NCBI RefSeq assembly: GCF_009363755.1
Contig: NZ_CP045417.1
Location: 1,116,001-1,180,000 of the forward strand
Reading direction: 5' to 3'
From: Halomonas sp. THAF5a
GTDB lineage: Bacteria; Pseudomonadota; Gammaproteobacteria; Pseudomonadales; Halomonadaceae
DNA length: 64,000 nt
A program made the position numbers and the translations under genes. Positions within the stretch are counted from its first letter, which is position 1, and every line of letters starts with the position of its first letter. Positions 35,274 to 44,400 of this stretch are shown piece by piece. The notes beneath the pieces are model-generated. The model ran no database searches and was not told where the DNA came from. It saw only the letters and a program-made list of their open reading frames with translations.

Positions 35274-38200
35274 ATGAAACTGTTCACCAAAGCCATCGTA
35301 GATTACATTACCACACTAGCCGATGAGACACTTGCGTCCCGGTCAGCCGGAGATTCGGGGGAGCTTCGCGTATTCACTCAATCTATGCCGCCGGGGGCGG
35401 TGTACCAGATATTTCACCAAGTGAACGACTACTTTGGTGGTAAGACCGCGCGTGTTCGCTATGAGATGCGAGTAGCGAAAGGGCTCTATAACCATTGGCG
35501 TGAGGCGTCTATCGACCAGGGAGAAGTCAAGCGGCTTGAGCAGCGAGGCTGGATTGATACCGAAGACCGGCTCACTCACTTTCGCAACCTCACACGATCC
35601 ACCGGCGATGACTTGCTACTGATCGTGCTTGTCGGCATCGACCACGCGACTGATCGCGGTGGTCTTGCCGACTTTTATACTCTTACGGACGAAGCGATCT
35701 TCCGCGATCGGATGAGTTCGAGCTATCAGGGCTGGGTGGCAAAAATTCTTCAGGAAGCGGGCTTAGCTGATCCCACCGGCGCTGGTGTGCGGGATTTCGA
35801 TCAGTTTCTGCGGCAACTTTTTCAGCTGCGGCCGCGTAACCTTGTTGCACTATCGGAGTTTCTCTCCGACGTGCTTCTGCAAAAGAGTGATAGTTGCGAT
35901 AGCGCCAGTGACATACTCGATCTCGCCTTTGAGAATTTGCCATACTGGGGTATCCCGCCGCTATTTTCTCCAGCCAATCCAGCCAAACGAATTCCACATC
36001 TACCAGTAGTGGCGAAAATTTTTGATCGCGATATGTTCCGCGACAAGCGTGAGCGAAGTAAGGCTATAGAACGCATTGAGTTATCGAAACCCGACCTAGG
36101 AGTGGCTCCTGAGACTCTTGCAGGAGTTAATTATGCTGACGTTGATGACTTTGTCACCACGCTAACTGAGTTCATCGAACTAGGTACTGCTCAAGCAAGT
36201 GAAAGATTGCTTCAGACTGATTTCTCTGTTGTTACTAAGATCCTCGAGCGGAAGCGCACAACCAGGCGTAAGTCGCGTCCCCAGCAGACGTCACTTAAGG
36301 GACCAAGCCTGCAGGTGTTTTTACAGGCGATTTTCGCCTGCTTGCAAGATTTTGTCGCCGGTTGTGGACGGAACTGGCCGCCCGGACAACTGCAGCGAAT
36401 AGAAATCGCTATAGAATCGTTCGAGTTTGATGGTGCCGAAGACGATCAGGATGACGAACCAGCCGGAGCAGAGGAGGTCTTTCGTGGTCTAGTAGGCGGG
36501 ATAGATAAATTCTTGCAGGATCTTAAGATTCCGCTAAATGCAGATCGGAACGAAGGAGGGGAGCTCCTTGAAGTCCCCCTGATCTGTAGCTTTGGCTATT
36601 TAGATCGCGACGTCGCAATCAATTCGAAGCGGCTAAAGGAAAGCCGGTTGCGCTTTCGAGTCCACGCTATTGCCGAGACTGGTGATCTCTCCGTTGAACG
36701 CTCCTTTCTGTGGGTATTACCGCCGCATCACGAGGAACGTGTGCGGCTGACCAGCGCGCGCATTCTAGACAAGGAGCTGCGCAAACCGAGCATGCGCTTA
36801 CCTGTGGTGCACCTAGGATCTACTTTGGATGAGCTGTACTTTGCACTTGATGAAGGTGAAGCTCACCGAATGTTTGCTTCCGGGCTGAGCAATGCAGATT
36901 ATCAGGACGCCCTTGGAGGACTGCCTCCGGGCGCACTCGGTAGTGATGCGGAATCTGCCTTGGCCGAGCTATCGGGAGCCTATCGCGCCTTTATTCAGTC
37001 GCTTACAGAGCGCGGGTACTTTGCAACGTTAGATAAGCCGCTGCGATCGCTAATCAAGAGTTATCAAGCTGCAGTCGATATCGCCCTTAGACGCGATGAG
37101 GAAAAGCAGGCGTATGGTGAAGAGCTGCTTCGCCGGCTCTATCAGGCCTTTCTCTGTGTCCCTTCCGGCACCTCGGCAACTAGCGCTCATGTCCCGGCAG
37201 TGCTTGCTACCGGCGTTACACCAGCAATCGCCGAGACCGTGCAAGCTCGAGAGATTTTTCTTCGTGACGGCTTCCTGCAAGTGGCGCGGAGCTTGTTGGA
37301 GAAGGGGGCACGCCCTGGCAAGGCTGATTTCGACCGTCTCCTTGGCCTGGTTGAGCTGCGTCGGCCGCTTTACGGGCTGGTCTTCGACTCATCACGGCGG
37401 CTGACTACTAACCTGCGTTCTTTTGGCTTATTACATCGGCTCGGTGAGCGGCCGGGGGTAGCGCCAACATTAGCAGCGCAGGCAGAGATGCGATCGGCAG
37501 ACAACGATGACGGCGGTAGCCTCTCCGAGCACATGCGTGTCTCGCCTGAGTCTCGGGTGATCACTCAAACACTCGTCGACTATCGGGAGGTACACCCTTA
37601 CGCTGCAGATCGGCTCGCACTGCTGGCAGCCAATGTTGAGGACTTGCGGCCACTGATCGCCGGTGTCGATTCCTTTCTGAAGCAGGAGCTTACTGGCCAA
37701 GACGAAGCCCTCACTGTGCCGTACATGATCAGCATCTGGGTCATCGGTCGCGGGCCTTCGGCGACAGCAGCGCAAGAGATCCTTCGCCGCTGGCAGGAGC
37801 GCTGGAGTGAGGAAAGCGGCCTGAAGCAGCGCCCTTGCCAACTTACCTTGGCTTACCGCCCGGCCCGCAGCCGCAAGGAAGTGCTCTCGTTGCTCAATGC
37901 AGTGGATAAACAACATGATATCGGTTTCTTATTCGATTTTCTTAATGATCAGACTGGTGGCGATAGCATCGTTCCAGCCTCTCCTTTCGAGCATGATTGG
38001 CGTCCGGGTAATATTGGCAAGTTTCCGGTATGCGAACATCCTAGACCGGCGCGACCGACCGATCCGCATTTGCGCCAAGGCTTGGTTAGCAACCGTCGTT
38101 TCCAACTCGCCGCCCGGCACGCCGAGGTTACTGCGAGGCTAAAGAACCCCGACCATCCTGGTAAGAATCACTTGATTTTCAATCAGGTAGAGTACGGCGA

Positions 38201-40622
38201 GGCTGAGCGTCAAATGACTCGTTGCATTCATAAGCGCGCTCGTTGGGTAGCTTGCGTCGACCGCTTTGTCGATAAGGCGCTTATCTTGGATGCAAATAGC
38301 GAAACAGCTGCTCATCGCAAACTAGTCGGCTTTACCTCAGGCGTGGGAGCCTACGGCGAGTTCAACCTCACTCTTTCAACTGAGAGCAGCACGGTCGGTG
38401 AGTTACTGCAGGGCACGGCGAGGCAGCTCGGCCAAATTTATCGCGAATGGACAGCTGAAGACTGTCAGGTGGCGGCACAGCACTTGGTCGAAGAGGCTCA
38501 GGCGATTACCGGATTGTCACTGGTCAGGGCGCTCGGCAATGAGGGTGTGATGCGTGATGTCATTGGCTATGCCATCGCCAATCATCTCTATCTCGGTCCA
38601 TCCCGCGCCACTTTGTGCGCAGCGATTCCGTTAGACTCATTTCCGCATTGGTTCGCCGGGGCCGAGCACGGATACGTGCCCGACCTCTTGTTGCTCGAGG
38701 CACGGCTAAACGGCGAGCGCTTTGCCATTGATGCTACTATTGTTGAGTGTAAAGTTGGAAAACGTTCTCCCGCCCATGTCGAGGAGGCTGTGACACAGGC
38801 TGCGTCGGGACTCTTGCACCTGGGGTCGCTGTTCCTTCCCAACAGCGTGACCGAGAGGGCGAGTGACTTCGACCGCCGATACTGGTGGGCTCAGCTTCAC
38901 CGCGCCCTCGTAGTTCGTAATGTGCGTACGATATCGCCGACTCAAGAACACGATGTGGATCAAGGGCTTGAGCAGCTAGCCGAAGGGTCCTTTGATATAC
39001 ATTGGCGGGCTGTCGGCGCTACCTTTTGGACTGATGATGATGAGGAACCTAAGCTTCGTCATGCTCGCTCTGTAGGCCTTCTTCCGGGTGCGAGCGACAC
39101 ACCGCTCGAGGTTTATCATGCTTCGGTAGGTCAAAGTACTACGCTCGCCGCTCTCAAGAACTCTCAGCAGGATTTACTCGCGCAGATCCGTCCCACCCGT
39201 GCGGCCAGTATCACCTTGCCCGGCGCCGCTGAAGGCTCGGCACATGATGCTCCATCGGCACCAAGCGTTGTCTCCACGAAGCGCGATGCGGTGCAACAAA
39301 AAGAGCCGGCGGGGATTTTGCAGACCTCGCCGGTGGAGCTTGAGTTGCAAGACGCTGCCGAGATCAACAGCATCAGGCAGGAGAGTAACACTCAGCCTGA
39401 GTTGCAAGATGCTGCCGAGATCAGCAGTATCGGGAATGAGAGTGCCGCTCCGCCTGCGCCTCATCTGAGCCAACAGGTCAAGGCGTCTGGGGTTCTAGAG
39501 CGAATTCTACTGGGCACCGAGATAAACAGTCATGGTGATTTAGGTGTGCCGGTATATTGGGAGTTCGGCCATCCACAGTTGCCGAACCGTCATTTGCTTG
39601 TCTTCGGTGGGTCTGGAGCAGGTAAGACTTATGCGATACAGGCTCTCCTACTCGAAATGGCAAAGGCAGGGCAAGCCTCACTGGTGATCGACTACACTGA
39701 CGGTTTCTTGCCCAAGCAGCTCGAGGCGGAGCTGCGCGAGACAGCTGTGCCCAATAGCTTCGTCCTGCGGGCGGGGCAAAAACTTCCGCTCGATCCATTC
39801 CGTCCACAAAGCGACGAAATTGAGGGCATCGGGCCGATTCTAGATACGCCGTTCGATGTGGCTAAACGGGTGGCGAGTATCTTCACCGTGGTTTATTCCT
39901 CGCTCGGAGAGCAGCAACGGGCGACTCTGGTCGATATGATCGAGCAGGGCGTGAGTTTCGGCGGGTATTCACTGCAAGCTCTATATGATCAGCTTCGCGA
40001 TGAAGGCGAGGATCTGCTTGCTAACAAGATCATGCCGCTAGCGCGCACCGATCCGTTCACGAGCGCCGTAGAGGAGGCGTGGGGTCCTCTTTTCGACGGC
40101 GAAGGCAGTCGCGTCAATATATTGCAGCTTGCCCACATACCTGCAGAGGTGCAGCGACTCATTATCGAGTTTGTTCTTTGGGATCTGTGGGATTTTCTGC
40201 GCCGAACAGGGAGCAAACAAAATCCGCGTCCGGTGGTGCTTGACGAAGTGCAGAATCTTGATCACAGCAGCGGGTCACCGCTCGAGAAATACCTTCGAGA
40301 GGGTCGTAAGTTCGGGGCGTCAATGATTCTTGCGACCCAGACATTAAGTAATTTTCGCAGTGATGAGCGTGACCGGCTATTTCAAGCAGCACATATGCTT
40401 TTTTTCGCTCCTGCCGCAACAGAGCTGCGAAGTTTCGCTAGTATCCTTAAGGATCTCGAGCCTGGCTCATCGATAGATGACTGGTCTCGACTCTTATCTT
40501 CCTTAAAGAAAGGTGAATGCCTGTCGGTAGGCCTCGAACAACGCTCTGATGGCAGCCTGCGTAGCCAAATTAGACGAGTTGCGATTAGTCCACTATCTGA
40601 GCGTGTTGGGGCAGGCTCATGA
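35274..40622 (+). CDS. PD-(D/E)XK-like nuclease + HerA/FtsK-type ATPase (SspH/DptH-like)
   Basis: A 1782-aa protein. A long N-terminal part has no recognised domain. A nuclease-like signature follows: PDLLLLEARL with Asp1137, then VECKVG with Glu1158 and Lys1160, matching PD-x-ECK spacing. A disordered linker with a tandem 19-aa repeat (ELQDAAEI.., about 1357-1394) leads to a HerA/VirB4-like ATPase: Walker A GGSGAGKT (1445-1452), VIDYTDGF, Walker B VVLDEVQNLDH (Asp1657/Glu1658). The ATPase resembles DptH (DndH) of phosphorothioate-dependent restriction. Likely translocates on and damages DNA lacking phosphorothioate (family knowledge plus inference). Confidence 0.82.
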   Translation: MKLFTKAIVDYITTLADETLASRSAGDSGELRVFTQSMPPGAVYQIFHQVNDYFGGKTARVRYEMRVAKGLYNHWREASIDQGEVKRLEQRGWIDTEDRLTHFRNLTRSTGDDLLLIVLVGIDHATDRGGLADFYTLTDEAIFRDRMSSSYQGWVAKILQEAGLADPTGAGVRDFDQFLRQLFQLRPRNLVALSEFLSDVLLQKSDSCDSASDILDLAFENLPYWGIPPLFSPANPAKRIPHLPVVAKIFDRDMFRDKRERSKAIERIELSKPDLGVAPETLAGVNYADVDDFVTTLTEFIELGTAQASERLLQTDFSVVTKILERKRTTRRKSRPQQTSLKGPSLQVFLQAIFACLQDFVAGCGRNWPPGQLQRIEIAIESFEFDGAEDDQDDEPAGAEEVFRGLVGGIDKFLQDLKIPLNADRNEGGELLEVPLICSFGYLDRDVAINSKRLKESRLRFRVHAIAETGDLSVERSFLWVLPPHHEERVRLTSARILDKELRKPSMRLPVVHLGSTLDELYFALDEGEAHRMFASGLSNADYQDALGGLPPGALGSDAESALAELSGAYRAFIQSLTERGYFATLDKPLRSLIKSYQAAVDIALRRDEEKQAYGEELLRRLYQAFLCVPSGTSATSAHVPAVLATGVTPAIAETVQAREIFLRDGFLQVARSLLEKGARPGKADFDRLLGLVELRRPLYGLVFDSSRRLTTNLRSFGLLHRLGERPGVAPTLAAQAEMRSADNDDGGSLSEHMRVSPESRVITQTLVDYREVHPYAADRLALLAANVEDLRPLIAGVDSFLKQELTGQDEALTVPYMISIWVIGRGPSATAAQEILRRWQERWSEESGLKQRPCQLTLAYRPARSRKEVLSLLNAVDKQHDIGFLFDFLNDQTGGDSIVPASPFEHDWRPGNIGKFPVCEHPRPARPTDPHLRQGLVSNRRFQLAARHAEVTARLKNPDHPGKNHLIFNQVEYGEAERQMTRCIHKRARWVACVDRFVDKALILDANSETAAHRKLVGFTSGVGAYGEFNLTLSTESSTVGELLQGTARQLGQIYREWTAEDCQVAAQHLVEEAQAITGLSLVRALGNEGVMRDVIGYAIANHLYLGPSRATLCAAIPLDSFPHWFAGAEHGYVPDLLLLEARLNGERFAIDATIVECKVGKRSPAHVEEAVTQAASGLLHLGSLFLPNSVTERASDFDRRYWWAQLHRALVVRNVRTISPTQEHDVDQGLEQLAEGSFDIHWRAVGATFWTDDDEEPKLRHARSVGLLPGASDTPLEVYHASVGQSTTLAALKNSQQDLLAQIRPTRAASITLPGAAEGSAHDAPSAPSVVSTKRDAVQQKEPAGILQTSPVELELQDAAEINSIRQESNTQPELQDAAEISSIGNESAAPPAPHLSQQVKASGVLERILLGTEINSHGDLGVPVYWEFGHPQLPNRHLLVFGGSGAGKTYAIQALLLEMAKAGQASLVIDYTDGFLPKQLEAELRETAVPNSFVLRAGQKLPLDPFRPQSDEIEGIGPILDTPFDVAKRVASIFTVVYSSLGEQQRATLVDMIEQGVSFGGYSLQALYDQLRDEGEDLLANKIMPLARTDPFTSAVEEAWGPLFDGEGSRVNILQLAHIPAEVQRLIIEFVLWDLWDFLRRTGSKQNPRPVVLDEVQNLDHSSGSPLEKYLREGRKFGASMILATQTLSNFRSDERDRLFQAAHMLFFAPAATELRSFASILKDLEPGSSIDDWSRLLSSLKKGECLSVGLEQRSDGSLRSQIRRVAISPLSERVGAGS
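39342..39455 (+). repeat. Tandem 57-bp repeat in the linker of the 1782-aa ATPase
   Basis: Two adjacent 57-base units, each opening GAGTTGCAAGA(C/T)GCTGCC, encode two 19-residue repeats (ELQDAAEI(N/S)SI..). They lie between nuclease and ATPase regions and probably expand or contract by slippage, changing linker length. Confidence 0.8.
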
Positions 40623-41470
40623 CCTCACTGAAGCCCTCTCGGCTGCCACTAAGCTTTCATATGACGTTTCAGCCCGAGCGGCAGTATCTCAACGCTTTGC
40701 TCACCTATGTGCAGAGCATGAGCGGGAGCATGCTCACATCAGTCATGGCGATCTCGGAAGCGACCGGCATTCCCACTGGAAAGAGTACCGGCAAGGTCAA
40801 GCCGCTGATACAGTATGCGCAGGGCATGGGACTGCTCGATGTTGAAGCTCGCCGCGGCAGCAAGGAGATAACAATCAGCTTGACACCGTTTGCAAAGACT
40901 GTGCTACACGAGGATCCGCACCTGCTTGAGGAAACCACTCAGTGGGCGCTGCATTTGTTGCTGTGTAGACGTAATGGCGGAGCCGAGGCTTGGTATGCGG
41001 TATTTGTGGACGCAGCTTTTGTACTTGGTCGTCGTTTTCGAGAGGACCAGTTTGTAGACTTCTTGAATAACCGCTTCGGCTGGAGTCGAGATGCTGTTGG
41101 CCCCTTGCTGCGTACTTACACCGACCCTGCTGCTCTAGCTAAGGCCTCCGCCATTGTTGAGGAAGACAACCAAGTATTGCTTCGCAAGGTGCCGTTACAA
41201 CCAGCGTTTCACGACACGGTCGCAGCGCTTCTGTTCATGGCATGGGACGCGGCAATGGCTAACGACACGCAGGTGGCACTCAGGGAACTTGAGGAAAGCT
41301 CAGGCCTGATTACTGCTACTGGGTGGGGGCAAGAAGAGCAGACACAGTTCCTAATCGAACTGGAGAGCGCAGGTTTTGTTCGAGTAGATCGACAGACCGG
41401 AGCGCCCATTCTCACAAGATTTGCTTCCACTGCTCACGTGCTACAGGTGATGTATGACCGGCTCGTCTAA
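40619..41470 (+). CDS. DUF4007-like protein, second SspB-type subunit
   Basis: A 283-aa protein. The N-terminal winged-helix part (AISEATGIPTGKSTGKVKPL) is followed by SLTPFAKTVLHEDPHLLEE and TQWALHLLL, which line up in order with LVPTELGRLILKHDRYFLQ and GTWIALHINL of the sspB product at 52869. It is thus a divergent relative of SspB/DUF4007, by eye. It overlaps the previous gene (ATGA) and the next by 17 bases. It probably works with the 1503-aa ATPase as SspB does with SspC; whether it nicks DNA is unknown. Confidence 0.7.
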   Translation: MTSLKPSRLPLSFHMTFQPERQYLNALLTYVQSMSGSMLTSVMAISEATGIPTGKSTGKVKPLIQYAQGMGLLDVEARRGSKEITISLTPFAKTVLHEDPHLLEETTQWALHLLLCRRNGGAEAWYAVFVDAAFVLGRRFREDQFVDFLNNRFGWSRDAVGPLLRTYTDPAALAKASAIVEEDNQVLLRKVPLQPAFHDTVAALLFMAWDAAMANDTQVALRELEESSGLITATGWGQEEQTQFLIELESAGFVRVDRQTGAPILTRFASTAHVLQVMYDRLV

Positions 41471-44400
41471 TACGGCAACTCAGTGTGTTGTCGGTGATGT
41501 GGTAAGTTTTCGAAGTGATTTGTTCTTCGAAGGTGCGGTTCAGCTTCGCTGGGTTGATGAAGATCCCGAGCGTGCGCTGAAAGCGGCATCTAATTTTGTT
41601 TTCCATGGACCCCGCTATCACGCGACTCGGCGAGAGGACGATAGCGACGGCTATGTATTGCGGGATACCGCTAGCTTCAGTTCCGATCTGGTCGGAGCGT
41701 TTGCCAAGGGGGAGCAACAGCAGGGTAATCCCTTCTCGCTTGCGATTGCTGGCTATGGTTCCGGCAAATCGCATCTAGCCGTCACGCTTGCGGAGCTGTT
41801 GATTGCGCCTAGCGGGAAGTTGGCCGCACGGGTCCTTCAGAATGTATCTGCCGCTGATTCGGAAGTAGGCAACCGAATGGCAGCAGCGTTGAACGTGCTT
41901 GAGAAGCCGGTGTTGACTGTGCCACTAGATGGCATGGCGAACTTCAACCTCGGTGCCGAAATTGCCCGAAGCATTATCTGCAAACTGCGTGAAGCTGGTT
42001 GTGACTTATCATCGATCGAGGAACTCTCGCCGCGATTTAAGGCTGCCGAGAATTTTGTGGCACGTAATTTTGAGATACGCAGTGCGGATTTTGAAGAAGC
42101 TCTCCCTGGTTATAATGCTGAAGCAGTCATCGCGCTACTGCAAGAGCACGATGAAGCTATTTATAGTGCGGTAGATGCTATTTTTGAACGCGCAAATGGC
42201 GCACATATTCCAGTAGAGGGTCGCGAGTCTATTCAGGACCTGATTGCGACTGTGACGACAGTCTACTGTGGTAGTGAAGGGCCTTTTTGTGGCTTATTAA
42301 TACTTTTCGATGAGTTTGGTCGTTTCCTTGAGTATGCGGCCGAACACCCACACCTTGCAGGTGACTCGGCGCTACAGCAGCTTTTCCAGGGGGTGCAGGA
42401 CAGCGCCGGTCGTGCGCGTTTTCTCGGCTTTATTCAGTACGATCTGAAAGCCTACATCAGTCGACTTGATCGCCGTGAATTGATGCATTTACAACGCTAC
42501 ATAACGCGGTTTGAGGCGGCCGAAAAGTCGTATCTATCGACCAACCTTGAGACCCTTTTCGCCCATCTAATCGAGAAACGTGAACCGAGCTTTGTGGAGC
42601 GGGAAGTTTCTGCAAGCGATGAGATCTCAGTTATGCACCACCTACTCCGGCAGGCCTTGCCGGAGGCCGAGCGTCTCCCAGTGTGGGGCGACCTTGAGCA
42701 GTTCCGGCAGGTGATCTGCGCCGGATGTTGGCCTATGGACCCACTCGCAGTTTGGTTTATAACTCGTCAACAAGACGTCGTTCAGTCACGTTCAGCCCTC
42801 AACATCGTCAAAGAGTCGATTGAGCGCATTTCCGATCAGCCCGCGCAGACGTCGGCCGGTGGCACAGCATCGATCTCCGCTGCTGACCTCCTGCTGACAG
42901 GCATGCTTCCGGAGCTCGTTGCCGCCGAACAGGTGCGTGGCGGTTCTGTAGGCGAAACCCTACAGGCGATCCTCGAGGAGCGATCCGCACAGCTCGAAGG
43001 CGACGATCGCCGGGTGCTTGCGGCAGCTGCTGTGTTGCTCAAGTTGCGCGTTCGCTTGCCACAGCGTGAGGGCTACGATCGTTTTTTAGCACTGGCCGCT
43101 GGAATGCGAAGTAAGAGCTTGGCTCAGGCGCTGCAGCGACTTACTGAGGAGTTGGGGGTTCTCGAGTGGAATGAAGATTTTGAGCAGTACGAAATTGTTC
43201 AGGATGCAGCCACTCGTGGGCAGTTTTCGAAATTGCTTCGAAGCCGCTGCACCGACCCAGCGGCTCAGGCGATCGGACCTCTGTTCACTACCTATGCGCG
43301 TAGTCTGTGTAATCTCCAAGCAGTAGATCCGGGTTTTGCCAACGAGCAGCGTATCACTACTCAGGATTGGCGTTTCGAAGCCATGTTTGCAGCCTCGTCA
43401 ACGGCAATTGATAGCATTTCCCTAGCTTTTAGAGACTGGAGGCAAGCTTCTGATGTCAACGAGGCCAAGGGCAGAATTATCTATGTTTATGTTGAGGGCG
43501 ATGAACAGCCTGAACTCATCGGTAAGGCTGCGCAACAGGCGTTCAGCGCTGAACTTATTAAGCGTGATGTGGCGCGAGCACCAATCTGGGTTGTTTTGCT
43601 GCATGATTCTGATGGTCGTCTTGCCGAGAGCCTGAAGCGCTGGTGGGTGCTCGAGCGTGGTCTGACAGACCAGGAGAAGGAACGCTATCGTCGTTTTGTA
43701 GCTGCTGAATCCGATCGTGTAGTGAGTCTTGCTCAAAATGCAGCAGCACATGCCTTGGTTGAAAGGCTTCATTGGGTTGCTGGCTTTGATGATGTCCCTG
43801 CCGGACGACGTCTTTCGCAAGTGGGGCGAGAAATCTTTGCGCGAGTTTATCCTAAGGTCGTGCCGTTTCCGTTCGACGGATTCGCCACCGGAACAGGTGC
43901 GGGCACCACCGCCAAAAAGGATTGTTTAGAGATTGTCCGCGCGCTTGTAAGTGGCGAGGTCGATGCCGAGTGGATACAGTCCCGTGTGGTGCGGTTGCGG
44001 AACCGTGCGAGCCAGCTCTTTGTTCACTCGTGGGGTGTCATTGACCGCGATGGGAATATTGCAACGCAACCTGGTAATGAACGTATCGCAGCGTTACTCG
44101 AGGTTATGGACCAATGGCACCTAGATTTTCCCCGTCGTTCACTCGAGCATACACGTAGAGATTTACTATCTGCTCCTTTTGGATGTAACGTCGCCTCTTC
44201 TGCCTTGCTTTTAGGACTCTTCATGGCACGCCGTAGGCCGAGGCGGCGTCTATTGATTGATGGTGAAGTACGTCAAAACGCGTCATGGATAAACGAGGCC
44301 TTCAAGGCTTCGGATCTAGATAGCAAAGTGCTTGCGCGCACCACCATAGGATTCATCGCTGAGGATGATCAGGCGCGCTGGCAGAACCTCTTTGAGGATT

